Shown here: positions 9,144 through 17,920 of the stretch, one piece after another | How positions within the stretch are numbered: position 1 is the first letter of the stretch | How the letters are laid out: every line of letters begins with the position of its first letter | From: Marinobacter excellens HL-55 | GTDB taxonomy: Bacteria > Pseudomonadota > Gammaproteobacteria > Pseudomonadales > Oleiphilaceae | NCBI GenBank assembly: GCA_001314845.1 | Contig: LJZQ01000004.1 | Location: 141,013 to 205,012 of the forward strand | Direction: 5' to 3' | Length of the DNA stretch: 64,000 nucleotides | The notes under the pieces: generated by a model | Told to the model about the DNA's origin: nothing | The model's input: only the letters and a program-made list of their open reading frames with translations | The model's database searches: none | Translations under genes and position numbers: made by a program

Positions 9144-10121
9144 TTACTGATTTTCCGAGTCTGACCGAAAAGCTGTGATGGTGTCGCCGGCGGCTGTCCG
9201 CAACAATAGCTCGCCGTTGCGGCCAATCCGGCCATCAACAACCTCCGACATAAGGCCGAGAAACCGGCGCTCCTGTTCCATTAACGCCGGCGCGCAGGCC
9301 ATCATGGTGGTCGCCTGCTGACCGAAAGACAGACCCTCTCCGGTCAGCTGATAGCTGCCCATGTAACGGTTACAGGAAGCCTGGCCAGCCACCCGGCCAT
9401 CCGCCAGAAACTCCACGGTCATCCGGGAGCGATCAATCATTCCGGTCCCGGCCAGGTCTTCCACTATCCACTCCGCGCCCCGGAACAAACGCTCCCGATC
9501 ACCCCCACAGCCGACGTAGGTCTCGCCATCGATGGTCAGCCGCACCTGAGCCGGGTATTGTGCCCCGGCCATGTTGTCTTCGCACAACTGATGGGCAATG
9601 CGGAACTCCAGAGACTGGCCATTAAACTCCGCCTCGTAGGCACGACCATGACGGTTGGCGAGGGTTTCCGTCAGGGCAATATCGTCGATCACTTCCTGAT
9701 CGTAAAGACGGCTCAGAGTCATCTGATTCTGCTGTATCCGGGCCGACCAGAAGGGCTCAGTGCCAATCGCTCGAAATGACGTCTCGATAGCGCCCGGCTC
9801 AAGGCACTCAGGGTAGGTCTGTCCGCGCAAGGTCAAGGTGCCCCGCTCGCCTTTACCCCAGAACCGGGTATCGGGGTCGCCGGGCGCGACATAAAGCGCC
9901 CCGGAGGCAGCCACTGCAGGTTTCAGAAGCACTCGTCGATTCAGGTATTCCAGACCCACCAGATCACTGCCTTCGGAGCCAGTGATCCGGATGTCCAGCT
10001 GACCACAGCGATAACTCCCATATTCGGAAAGCCCGTCAGACTGAGGGTTAGAGGCGCAGGCCGCCAACCCAAGGCCAACTACGGCCACGACGGACAACGG
10101 CAAAACTCGTCGCATAAACAT
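9144..10121 (-). CDS. Lipoprotein with MliC-like, COG3650-like and META/HslJ domains
   Basis: A 325-residue predicted lipoprotein (lipobox LAAC, C22). Three segments are visible: an MliC-like lysozyme-inhibitor region (about 35-110, starting YRCGQ), a middle region with AIGTEPFW (about 118-205) as in COG3650 proteins, and a C-terminal META/HslJ domain (about 215-318, ASCNRYMG and MMACAP). A role in lysozyme resistance or envelope stress is inferred from the domains. The ATG at 10121 sits 7 bp after GAGGA; an upstream GTG at 10127 and a later ATG at 10115 are alternatives. A paralogue of its META domain is encoded just upstream. Confidence 0.82.
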   Translation of the reverse strand: MFMRRVLPLSVVAVVGLGLAACASNPQSDGLSEYGSYRCGQLDIRITGSEGSDLVGLEYLNRRVLLKPAVAASGALYVAPGDPDTRFWGKGERGTLTLRGQTYPECLEPGAIETSFRAIGTEPFWSARIQQNQMTLSRLYDQEVIDDIALTETLANRHGRAYEAEFNGQSLEFRIAHQLCEDNMAGAQYPAQVRLTIDGETYVGCGGDRERLFRGAEWIVEDLAGTGMIDRSRMTVEFLADGRVAGQASCNRYMGSYQLTGEGLSFGQQATTMMACAPALMEQERRFLGLMSEVVDGRIGRNGELLLRTAAGDTITAFRSDSENQ

Positions 10122-10204
10122 GAACACGTCCTCTGTTGTTCGAGACTACAGATCGGTAGTTTAGAGATTCTGCAACCGATAAACCACGTCTATAAGCACA
10201 GAGA

Positions 10205-10240
10205 ACCAGGCTGCCAGTCGCCAGGACTGGCAAGAACCGT
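10205..10240 (-). other. Hairpin between the two META lipoprotein genes
   Basis: GCCAGTC and GACTGGC form a perfect 7-bp stem with a 5-nt loop just after the stop codon of the upstream gene. No T run follows, so it may be an RNA-stabilising or attenuating hairpin rather than a terminator. Confidence 0.4.
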
Positions 10241-10681
10241 TTATTCCGAGTCAATGACTGAGGGGATGGCGGTAATCCTCGTTCCGTTCACGGTTTCAAG
10301 CACCAATCGTCCACTGGGCTCAAATCGGTAATTCTGAACATCACCCAGCACCCTCAAGAACCGGTTTTCCTGATGCATCAAATTCTCCGGGCACGCCATC
10401 CGCGTGGCAGCCATTTGCGAAAATTCCAGCTGACTGCCGTCTGCACTCCAGCCACCTTGATAGACATTGCATGAGGAGTTGCCAGAGACCCGACCCTCCT
10501 CCGCAAAACGAATAGTGACATCACTGTCAGCTTCAACCGGCTGGCCATCGATATCCTGAACCTGCCATTGACTTCCCGCCAGGACGATCCTTTTTCCCGC
10601 CTCTCGTTCCTGAGACAGTGAGCAGCCCCAAAGCGATCCTGTGACCAGCAGCATCGCCAGGATATTTTTCGCAAGATTCAT
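10241..10681 (-). CDS. META/HslJ-domain lipoprotein
   Basis: A 146-residue lipoprotein (lipobox SLWGC) with one META/HslJ domain: a GSQWQVQDI start, SSCNVYQGG, RMACPE and a C-terminal beta segment. HslJ proteins are envelope proteins linked to heat or novobiocin stress in E. coli. It aligns by eye with the C-terminal domain of the larger lipoprotein next to it, which suggests tandem duplication and fusion. AGGGGA precedes the ATG at 10681, which removes a spurious 9-residue extension. Confidence 0.85.
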   Translation of the reverse strand: MNLAKNILAMLLVTGSLWGCSLSQEREAGKRIVLAGSQWQVQDIDGQPVEADSDVTIRFAEEGRVSGNSSCNVYQGGWSADGSQLEFSQMAATRMACPENLMHQENRFLRVLGDVQNYRFEPSGRLVLETVNGTRITAIPSVIDSE

Positions 10682-10788
10682 ACAATCCCCTGTAATAATG
10701 AATGTCATTCAAATTCTACGCCTCACCGGTTGGGAATTCGGTGACATTAGAGTTAATCTTGCGTCATTCCGAAACCGGGAGCTCCACC

Positions 10789-11526
10789 ATGGCCATCAAG
10801 CTCTATCAGTTCTGCATTTCCCACTACTGCGAAAAGGTTCGCTGGGCGCTGGATTACAAAGGCATCAAATACGAAACCGTCAATCTGCTGCCAGGCCAGC
10901 ACGTCAAAGCCATTAAAAAGATGACCGGGGCAGAATCCTCGGTGCCGGTACTGGATCACGATGGTCAGATTATTCAGGGCTCGGCGCAAATCATCGATTA
11001 TCTGGAACAGGCGTTCCCCGAACCCACCCTGACTCCGGACGATCCGGCATTGCGGCAACAGGCCCTGGACTGGGAGAAGAAGCTGGATGAGCTGGCAGGG
11101 CCCGCCATTCGCACCTGGGTGTACCACTATTTTCTCCAGCGCCCGAAGGTGGTGATTCCCCTGTTGGCTGCGGGAACGCCCTTCTACAATCGCATCGCGC
11201 TCAGTCTGGCCTTCAGCAGGGTTGATGAGATTATGCGTAACTGGATGAAAATAAATCAAAAAACAGCTGATGCCGCCCAGCAAACTCTGGAAGATCTGGT
11301 CACCGAGCTGGCTGAAATTTACGGCCAGCGCCCCTACCTGGCAGGCGAACAATTTAGCCGGGCCGACCTTGCCGCGGCCGGCTTGCTGGCGCCGCTGTTT
11401 CAACCTTCCCAGTATCCTGTGCCCTGGCCCAAACCGGCGAAGATTCCCAAGCCGGTGCAAGCCTGGTTGAACGATTGGCAGCCTAAACTGGAGTCCATCG
11501 CCCGGATTTACCAGAAGCATCGGTAA
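10789..11526 (+). CDS. Glutathione S-transferase family protein
   Basis: A 245-residue protein with a thioredoxin-fold N-terminus (LYQFCISHYCEKVRWAL, with two cysteines that could act like a glutaredoxin site), a SSVPVLDHDG glutathione-binding segment and a helical C-terminal domain. GGGAG before ATG 10789 favours this start over one 29 codons upstream. It is divergent from the META lipoprotein gene and heads a rightward row of lipid-type hydrolase genes. The substrate is unknown. Confidence 0.87.
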   Translation: MAIKLYQFCISHYCEKVRWALDYKGIKYETVNLLPGQHVKAIKKMTGAESSVPVLDHDGQIIQGSAQIIDYLEQAFPEPTLTPDDPALRQQALDWEKKLDELAGPAIRTWVYHYFLQRPKVVIPLLAAGTPFYNRIALSLAFSRVDEIMRNWMKINQKTADAAQQTLEDLVTELAEIYGQRPYLAGEQFSRADLAAAGLLAPLFQPSQYPVPWPKPAKIPKPVQAWLNDWQPKLESIARIYQKHR

Positions 11527-11634
11527 CCAAAACTGGCTGTCGGAAACGGCCAGTGTTGCTGGCGCAATAGGACAGTGAGATCTGCCGTGGTTGTGCCATG
11601 ATGGCCAATAACAGGAACTACAGCGGATTGATCT

Positions 11635-12609
11635 ATGGCGTTGATGGACATGATGCAGGCGGTGCTGGAAGACAGCGGCCTGCTGGCAATCTGGCAGGTA
11701 CTGGCGCCCTGGTTGGCGCTGGATGAGCGACAGCTGATTTTTGTGGTCGCCACTCCGATTTTCATTGGTGTGGCGATCTGGGAATATCTAAAGATCCGCC
11801 ACGATCCTGCCCTGATGGACACTCGCGAGGCCATTCGTAACTTCGCTCTGGGTGCCGGTTATCAGACCACAGAACTGCTGTTTGCCGGCATCATCGCGTT
11901 TCCCCTATACGCACTGTGCTACCACTACCGTCTGTTTGAGCTGGAACTGAACTGGCTGACGGCAGTGCTTACCTTTGTCGGCGTCGATTTCTGTTTTTAC
12001 TGGATGCACCGGGCCAGTCACCGTGTGCGCTGGTTCTGGGCGGCCCACGTGGTCCATCATTCGTCCGAACGCATGAACTTCTCAACCGCCATGCGTCAGA
12101 ACGCCACCAACATATTCAACGGTATGTGGATGTTTTATCTGCCGCTGGCGCTGATCGGCTTCAATCCAGTCTGGATTGGCGTGGCCTATGCCTTATCGCT
12201 GGTCTACCAATTTTTCATCCACACTACTCTGGTGGGGCGCCTGCCCGCCCCTGTCGAAGCGGTATTCAACACCCCCAGTCACCACCGGGTGCACCACGGC
12301 CGCAACCCCGGTTACATTGACCGCAATTACGGCGGCACGCTGATCCTCTGGGACCGGCTATTCGGTACCTTTGTTGATGAAGATGCCAAAGAACCGCCCG
12401 AATACGGCATTACCCGTCCGGTGGCCTCAAATAACCTGATTGTGCTCTGGACTCACGAATACGTGGACCTGTTCCGCGACATGCGCCAACCCGGCGGATT
12501 ATTGTCTCGACTCCAACATCTATGGAAACCGCCGGAGTGGCAACGCCCGGCCGCAAAGGAACCGGGCCCGGACCATGCGCAAGCAAACTCTGCAACTGAC
12601 CAGCACTGA
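11635..12609 (+). CDS. Sterol desaturase / fatty acid hydroxylase family membrane enzyme
   Basis: A 324-residue integral membrane di-iron enzyme. Histidine clusters HRASH, HVVHHSSE and HHRVHHGRN (residues about 125-225) match the fatty acid hydroxylase superfamily, and several hydrophobic helices flank them. It should hydroxylate or desaturate a lipid using O2. Its last 35 bp overlap the next gene, which implies co-transcription with a lipase. Confidence 0.9.
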   Translation: MALMDMMQAVLEDSGLLAIWQVLAPWLALDERQLIFVVATPIFIGVAIWEYLKIRHDPALMDTREAIRNFALGAGYQTTELLFAGIIAFPLYALCYHYRLFELELNWLTAVLTFVGVDFCFYWMHRASHRVRWFWAAHVVHHSSERMNFSTAMRQNATNIFNGMWMFYLPLALIGFNPVWIGVAYALSLVYQFFIHTTLVGRLPAPVEAVFNTPSHHRVHHGRNPGYIDRNYGGTLILWDRLFGTFVDEDAKEPPEYGITRPVASNNLIVLWTHEYVDLFRDMRQPGGLLSRLQHLWKPPEWQRPAAKEPGPDHAQANSATDQH

Positions 12610-13546
12610 CCACCACCAGATCACTGTTACGGTTTTCGAGCCGGATCTGGCGCCCCGCTGTTGTCTGGTGATCAGCCATGGCATGGCCGAGCACGGCGAC
12701 CGCTATGCCGGTCTGGCACACTGGCTAGCTGACCAGGGCGTTGCCGTCGTCACCTATCACCATCGTGGCCACGGCCCGGGCAGCGCCCATCCGGGTCACT
12801 ACGCTGACCGTCAGGGCTGGCATCGGGTGGTGCAAGACCTCCACCAGGTGGTCAGCCACACCCGAGCACAATTTCCAGGCTGTCCTGTGGCCCTCCTTGG
12901 CCACAGCATGGGCTCGTTCATTGCCCAGAGCTACATTCAGCAGCATGGTGACCTCATCGACACCCTGATTCTGAGCGCCACCAATCGCATCCACCGCAGT
13001 CAGCTGAAAGTGTCACTGGGACTGGTCAGTCTTATACGAATGCTGCGCGGCCAACGCCACCCCAGTAAGACCATCAGCAAGCTGACCTTCGGCAAGTTCA
13101 ACCGCCAGTTTCAGCCGGCCAGAACGACCTGCGACTGGCTTAGCCGTGACCCCGAGCAGGTTGACCGATATCTTACGGACCCTCACTGCGGTTTAGAGTG
13201 CAGCGTCGGTTTATGGCAGGATTTCATCGGAGGCATGCTGAGCATCGACCCCCGGCACTGGCGCACAGACCTGCCCGTTCACCTGTTCGCCGGAACCGAC
13301 GATCCGGTTGGTGAGAAAGGCAAAGGTATCCGCAAGCACTTTCAGGCTATCCGCGAGGCCGGTGTGCATCAGGTAACGCTCAGACTGTTTGATGGCGGCC
13401 GCCATGAAATGCTCAATGAAACCAACGCTGACGACGTCTGGCACTTTCTTCTGCAATGTCTGCCTGGCCAGGCTATGCCCCAGAGCCAGACCGCCCAGGC
13501 TCAAACTGACACCACCGGCATGGTTTCTGGCCTGTTTAGCGGCTGA
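12575..13546 (+). CDS. Monoacylglycerol-lipase-like alpha/beta hydrolase
   Basis: A 323-residue hydrolase of the S33/Hydrolase_4 group. HGMAEH near residue 32 (oxyanion hole region), the nucleophile elbow GHSMGS near 110, an aspartate in AGTDDPVG and a C-terminal GGRHEMLNE histidine complete the triad. This pattern is typical of monoacylglycerol lipases and lysophospholipases. The ATG at 12575 starts inside the hydroxylase gene; the longer frame from 12440 is not supported by family alignment. Confidence 0.87.
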   Translation: MRKQTLQLTSTDHHQITVTVFEPDLAPRCCLVISHGMAEHGDRYAGLAHWLADQGVAVVTYHHRGHGPGSAHPGHYADRQGWHRVVQDLHQVVSHTRAQFPGCPVALLGHSMGSFIAQSYIQQHGDLIDTLILSATNRIHRSQLKVSLGLVSLIRMLRGQRHPSKTISKLTFGKFNRQFQPARTTCDWLSRDPEQVDRYLTDPHCGLECSVGLWQDFIGGMLSIDPRHWRTDLPVHLFAGTDDPVGEKGKGIRKHFQAIREAGVHQVTLRLFDGGRHEMLNETNADDVWHFLLQCLPGQAMPQSQTAQAQTDTTGMVSGLFSG

Positions 13547-13608
13547 GTCGACCGTTCGATACCGCTAATGTAACCGGACTTCATTCGTCCCACAGGGTTG
13601 CAATCAAC

Positions 13609-14496
13609 GTGAGCATTGAACGTGAGCACTGGGTCACCAGCGGTGACCTGATTCTGTATGCCAAAGCCGAAGGAAACCCCGATCACACGCCTCTGGTACT
13701 GGTGCATGGTTATCCGGACAATCACACCGTCTGGGACAAGGTGACCGAGCAATTAAAACAGGACTATCTGGTGATCCGCTACGACGTTCGTGGCGCCGGT
13801 CGCTCCGACAAACCGTCAGCGACCAGCGCCTACCGGATGAAATGGCTGGCCAGGGACTTGAAGGCCGTGGTCGATGCCGTGATACCCGGCCAACCCTTCC
13901 ACCTGATCGCCCACGACTGGGGCGCCATTCAGAGCTGGGAAACGGTCACCACCGGTGCGCTGAACGGACGCATTCGCTCCTACACGGCCATTTCTGGCCC
14001 ATGCCTGGATCACGTCGGGTACTGGATCAGAGACCAGATCACGGCATTCCGTTCCGGAGGCACTGGCAAAGTACTACGACAACTTGCCAGCTCCTGGTAC
14101 GTGCTGATGTTTCAGCTACCGCTGCTTCCGGAAAGCTTGTGGCGAGCCGGCCTTGACCGACGGTGGCCGGACTACCTGAGAAAGCACGAGGAGGTAACGG
14201 AGGCGCAGTTCAGCCCGCTACAAAAAGCCGACGGCCAATACGGCGTCAACCTTTACAGGGCCAACTTCCTGTCCAAGTTACTCCGACCCGAACCCCGCAA
14301 AGCGGCGTGTCCGGTGCAGGTCATTGTTCCAACCCGGGATGCCTATGTTGGCCGCCAGCTGACCGAGCACCTGGCGCAGTGGACCGGCAAACTGACACTG
14401 CAGGAGCTGGATGCAACGCACTGGGCACCGGTGACTGAACCGGAAGCCGTCGCCCGATCCGTAAGGGAATTTGTCAGCGCCCACCACCGATACTGA
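13609..14496 (+). CDS. Epoxide hydrolase / dehalogenase-like alpha/beta hydrolase
   Basis: A 295-residue hydrolase with HGYPDNHTVW and a nucleophile motif AHDWGA near residue 103 in which aspartate replaces serine, as in soluble epoxide hydrolases and haloalkane dehalogenases. The catalytic histidine is in ATHWAP near 267. The predicted start is GTG. It lies 62 bp after the lipase gene and is followed by a strong terminator, so it ends the rightward block. The substrate is unknown. Confidence 0.85.
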   Translation: MSIEREHWVTSGDLILYAKAEGNPDHTPLVLVHGYPDNHTVWDKVTEQLKQDYLVIRYDVRGAGRSDKPSATSAYRMKWLARDLKAVVDAVIPGQPFHLIAHDWGAIQSWETVTTGALNGRIRSYTAISGPCLDHVGYWIRDQITAFRSGGTGKVLRQLASSWYVLMFQLPLLPESLWRAGLDRRWPDYLRKHEEVTEAQFSPLQKADGQYGVNLYRANFLSKLLRPEPRKAACPVQVIVPTRDAYVGRQLTEHLAQWTGKLTLQELDATHWAPVTEPEAVARSVREFVSAHHRY

Positions 14497-14513
14497 TGAC
14501 TTCGCCATAACGC

Positions 14514-14544
14514 AAAAAGGCCGCTGTTACACAGCGGCCTTTTT
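14514..14544. terminator. Bidirectional terminator between hydrolase gene and vfr
   Basis: AAAAAGGCCGCTG pairs with CAGCGGCCTTTTT around a 5-nt loop. A and T runs on either side let it serve both the rightward hydrolase gene and the leftward vfr. Confidence 0.93.
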
Positions 14545-14567
14545 AGAGAGATCAAACCGGCTTGCGG

Positions 14568-15209
14568 TCAGCGGGTACCGTAAACCACCATGGTTTTTCC
14601 CTTGACCCGCACCAGCCCCTGGTCTTCCAGAGTCTTCAGCACACGGCCAACCATTTCCCGGGAGCAGCCAACGATGCGACCGATTTCCTGACGGGTAATC
14701 TTGATCTGCATGCCGTCCGGATGAGTCATTGCGTCTGGCTCTTTGCACAAGTCCAGCAAGGTACGGGCAACCCGACCAGTGACATCAAGGAAGGCGAGAT
14801 CGCCCACCTTGCGGGTGGTCTGGCGCAAACGCGACGCCATTTGTTCACCAATAAAATACAGCACCCGGGGATCCTGTTGCGCAATTTCCCGGAATTTGGT
14901 GTAGCTGATCTCCGCCACTTCACACTCGGTCTTGGCTTTGACCCAGGCACTGCGGGAATCCATGTTATCAAACAGCCCCATTTCACCGAAAAAGTCGCCG
15001 GCGTTCAGGTAGGCCATGATCATCTCGCGGCCATCATCATCTTCAATAATAACGGTGACCGAACCCTTCACGATGTAGAAAAGGGAATCGCTTTTGTCAC
15101 CGGCATAGATAATCGTACTCTTGGCGGGGTAGCGCCGACGGTGACACTGGGAGAGAAAGTAATCCAGATGTTTGGTTTTCTGCTCAACCGGCTTGATGAT
15201 GGTAGCCAT
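14568..15209 (-). CDS. vfr: cAMP-responsive global regulator Vfr (CRP family)
   Basis: A 213-residue transcription factor that binds cAMP and controls many genes. An N-terminal cyclic-nucleotide domain is clear ([40 protein letters not shown]), and the C-terminal helix-turn-helix reads [20 protein letters not shown]. The sequence is very close by eye to Pseudomonas aeruginosa Vfr. ATG 15209 gives the family N-terminus; a longer frame to 15266 lacks support. It is divergent from osmC, as in Pseudomonas. AGGAGG lies about 13 bp before the start, which is rather far. Confidence 0.96.
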   Translation of the reverse strand: MATIIKPVEQKTKHLDYFLSQCHRRRYPAKSTIIYAGDKSDSLFYIVKGSVTVIIEDDDGREMIMAYLNAGDFFGEMGLFDNMDSRSAWVKAKTECEVAEISYTKFREIAQQDPRVLYFIGEQMASRLRQTTRKVGDLAFLDVTGRVARTLLDLCKEPDAMTHPDGMQIKITRQEIGRIVGCSREMVGRVLKTLEDQGLVRVKGKTMVVYGTR

Positions 15210-15478
15210 AATGCGAGATGTGCCTCCTGAGAGTCTGGCGATTCCTGATTTTTTTCTGTCCCGCATTTCCCTGCAGGTTTCATGCTTTTTATATATGTGG
15301 GCAACAACTTATAACAAGAAGGCCACAATTCGGCAACTCGAAAGCCGATACAAGTTGTATCCGGTCGCAATACGGCTTTGGTCGCAACGGCTCGGCTGCT
15401 GGCAACGCAAGACTATGCTAGCATCCGACCTCTTGACTCAAATCGCCCACCAACCTGTTACTGCCCAGGGAGAATCCA

Positions 15479-15901
15479 ATGAAAGCAACCGTCGACTGGA
15501 CCGGCAATGCCAGCTTCAAAGCTACCAGTGGCAGTGGCCACAGCGTGCAACTGGACGGTCCACCAGACCACGGCGGTGAAAACCTCGGGCCGCGCCCGAT
15601 GGAGATGCTGCTGATGGGTGTGGGCGGTTGCTCCGCGTTTGATGTGATGAGCATTCTCAAGAAAAGCCGCCAAGAGGTGACTGCCTGCCACACCGAACTG
15701 GAGGCCGAGCGCGCCGACGCCGTACCGGCAGTGTTCACCAAAATTCATCTGCATTTCGTGGTGACCGGCCACAAGCTCAAAGACAAGCAGGTAGAACGGG
15801 CGGTCAGCCTGTCTGCAGAGAAATATTGCTCTGCCTCTATCATGCTCGGTAAAGCCGGCGTAGAGATCACCCACAGCCACGAAATCCGGGAAGCGGGGTA
15901 A
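15479..15901 (+). CDS. OsmC family peroxiredoxin-like protein
   Basis: A 140-residue cytosolic protein of the OsmC/Ohr superfamily. Redox cysteines occur in GVGGCSAFD near residue 50 and EKYCSAS near 117, the usual two-cysteine pattern for thiol-dependent hydroperoxide reduction. GGGAG precedes the ATG. It is divergent from vfr and upstream of speD, an order I recall from Pseudomonas. The 270-bp gap to vfr should hold both promoters; TATGCT near 15413 is a possible -10. Confidence 0.9.
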   Translation: MKATVDWTGNASFKATSGSGHSVQLDGPPDHGGENLGPRPMEMLLMGVGGCSAFDVMSILKKSRQEVTACHTELEAERADAVPAVFTKIHLHFVVTGHKLKDKQVERAVSLSAEKYCSASIMLGKAGVEITHSHEIREAG

Positions 15902-16075
15902 CGGTTCCGGCCCTCCCGCCCGCGCCGACCCCTGCCCGGCTTCACCGTAAGCAAAAATGTCATTGCAGATACTATTCAACGACACACACGGTATGCATAA
16001 TACGCAACTTTCTCCGCCGGTCTGCGCAAATGGTGATCAATTTCCTCACCTGGTCAATAGTCGGTGGCGGCCTCG

Positions 16076-16099
16076 GCAGGGTGACTGACGTCACCCTGC
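16076..16099 (+). promoter_or_regulatory. Stable hairpin in the speD leader
   Basis: GCAGGGTGAC (16076-16085) pairs perfectly with GTCACCCTGC (16090-16099) around a TGAC loop. It ends about 25 bp before the speD ribosome site GGAGGGG. No T run follows at once, so a terminator is unlikely; an operator or leader RNA structure is possible. Confidence 0.5.
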
Positions 16100-16133
16100 T
16101 GTCATTCATCTCCACTATACGGAGGGGCTGAGC

Positions 16134-16925
16134 ATGGAATCCAAACTCCAGCTGCACGGTTTCAATAACCTGACCAAATCCCTGAGCTTCAACATCTACG
16201 ACATCTGTTACGCGCAGACCGAAGAACAACGCGAAGCCTATATCGATTACATCGACGAGATGTACAACGCCGAACGTCTGACCCAGATCCTGACCGATGT
16301 GGTCAAGATCATCGGTGCCAACATTCTGAACATCGCCCGCCAGGACTACGAGCCTCACGGTGCCTCCGTCACCATGCTGATTGCCGAACATGAGATGACC
16401 GACGGCGAAGCCGATAACGAGGAATCGCCGGGCCCGCTGCCCGACACCATCGTGGCACACCTGGACAAGAGCCATGTGACCGTTCACACCTACCCGGAAA
16501 GCCATCCCCACGATGGCGTGAGCACCTTCCGGGCTGACATCGATGTATCTACCTGCGGCCTGATTTCGCCATTGAAGGTCCTGAACTACCTGATCCACAG
16601 TTTTGATTCGGATGTGGTCACGGTCGATTACCGAGTGCGCGGCTTCACCCGCGATGTCGACGGCACCAAGCACTACATTGACCACGACATCAACTCGATT
16701 CAGAACTACCTGACCGAAGATACCCAGAACGCCTATCAGATGATCGACGTGAACGTGTATCAGGAAAACATGTTCCATACCAAGATGATGTTGAAAAACT
16801 TCAACCTGGACAACTACGTGTTTGGTGTGAACGCCGGCGACCTGGACCCGGCCGAAGCCCAGTCCATTGAAGACCGGCTACGCCGGGAGATGCTGGAAAT
16901 CTTCTATTCCCGCAACGTGGAATAA
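16134..16925 (+). CDS. speD: S-adenosylmethionine decarboxylase proenzyme
   Basis: A 263-residue proenzyme that self-cleaves to a pyruvoyl enzyme and makes decarboxylated AdoMet, the aminopropyl donor for spermidine. The cleavage site is K112-S113 in [14 protein letters not shown], the long bacterial (E. coli) class. Also seen are [10 protein letters not shown] at the start and [18 protein letters not shown] precedes the ATG, and a terminator-like hairpin follows. No speE is present nearby. Confidence 0.96.
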   Translation: MESKLQLHGFNNLTKSLSFNIYDICYAQTEEQREAYIDYIDEMYNAERLTQILTDVVKIIGANILNIARQDYEPHGASVTMLIAEHEMTDGEADNEESPGPLPDTIVAHLDKSHVTVHTYPESHPHDGVSTFRADIDVSTCGLISPLKVLNYLIHSFDSDVVTVDYRVRGFTRDVDGTKHYIDHDINSIQNYLTEDTQNAYQMIDVNVYQENMFHTKMMLKNFNLDNYVFGVNAGDLDPAEAQSIEDRLRREMLEIFYSRNVE

Positions 16926-16935
16926 GCGTCTGAAA

Positions 16936-16976
16936 CGGCGGCCGAAACCGGCCGCCGCTGCTTCTTCAATTTTTTT
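16936..16976 (+). terminator. Terminator-like hairpin after speD
   Basis: CGGCGGCCG (16936-16944) pairs with CGGCCGCCG (16949-16957) around AAAC. A T7 run follows after about 12 bases, so it is weaker than canonical. Confidence 0.65.
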
Positions 16977-17059
16977 GATGTGCCCCGCCAGAATTCTGCG
17001 TTTTCATCCTCGGCTTGCGCCCGCTTTAATAGTGGCATAGCAACCTGAAGGAGGACGAT

Positions 17060-17917
17060 ATGACGCTCCGCGCCCTGAAACAGATCATACCCGCACTGGA
17101 CACCTCAGACGGTGCCGGTGTTCGCATCAAACGTTCGATTGGCCAACGCCAGACCGTTCGCATGGACCCGTTCCTGATGCTCGACGAGTTCGGCTCTGAA
17201 CAGCCCCAGGATTACATTGCCGGCTTTCCCAGCCACCCACACCGGGGCTTCGAAACAGTCACCTACATGATCGAAGGCCACATGCTGCACGAAGACCACC
17301 TGGGCAACCAGGGGAACCTGCGCAATGGCGGTGTGCAGTGGATGACAGCGGGTCGAGGTATTGTGCACTCTGAGATGCCGCAACAGGAGTCCGGCGTGAT
17401 GCGCGGCTTTCAGCTCTGGCTGAACCTGCCGGCCGCTGAAAAGATGAAGCCAGCCGGCTATCGGGACATTCAGCCAGAGGACATTCCGGTGTTCACCCAC
17501 GCCGGCGCAACGGTGAAACTGATTGCGGGAACCTTGACCGTCAGCGGAACCGAAGTCACCGGCGCCGTTACCCGCAGCAGTACTCAGCCAATTTACGCCG
17601 ACATTCACGTGGAGCCGAATGCGCAAGTGTCCCTGCCCGTCCCGGAAGCCTTGAATGCCATGCTCTATCTGTACGAGGGCAACACCAACCTGGTCACCGG
17701 CGATGAGCGCACCGCGTTGAGCCTGTCCGCCGCCAACGTGCTGGCAGACGGCGACGAGATAATGCTGGAAGGAGGCGACGCTGGCGCCAGACTGTTGCTG
17801 ATCGCGGGGCGGCCGATTGGCGAGCCGGTGGTTCAGTACGGTCCGTTCGTGATGAACACCCGTGAGGAAATCGAGCAGGCACTGCGCGACTATCAGTCTG
17901 GTCGCCTGACTGCCTGA
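17060..17917 (+). CDS. Pirin family protein
   Basis: A 285-residue bicupin. The N-terminal cupin holds the metal-binding pattern HPHRGFETVTY (near residue 57) and the later HSEMP, as in pirins with quercetinase-like activity. The function varies among members, from redox sensing to dioxygenase, and cannot be fixed here. GAAGGAGG gives a strong ribosome site. It is convergent with prkB with only 3 bp between the stop codons. Confidence 0.9.
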   Translation: MTLRALKQIIPALDTSDGAGVRIKRSIGQRQTVRMDPFLMLDEFGSEQPQDYIAGFPSHPHRGFETVTYMIEGHMLHEDHLGNQGNLRNGGVQWMTAGRGIVHSEMPQQESGVMRGFQLWLNLPAAEKMKPAGYRDIQPEDIPVFTHAGATVKLIAGTLTVSGTEVTGAVTRSSTQPIYADIHVEPNAQVSLPVPEALNAMLYLYEGNTNLVTGDERTALSLSAANVLADGDEIMLEGGDAGARLLLIAGRPIGEPVVQYGPFVMNTREEIEQALRDYQSGRLTA

Positions 17918-17920
17918 CCC

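Noticed and set aside
935..14568. A mobile genomic island or prophage between trpC and vfr
   Set aside because: No integrase, tRNA, attachment repeat, transposase or phage gene was found; only the altered gene order is seen.
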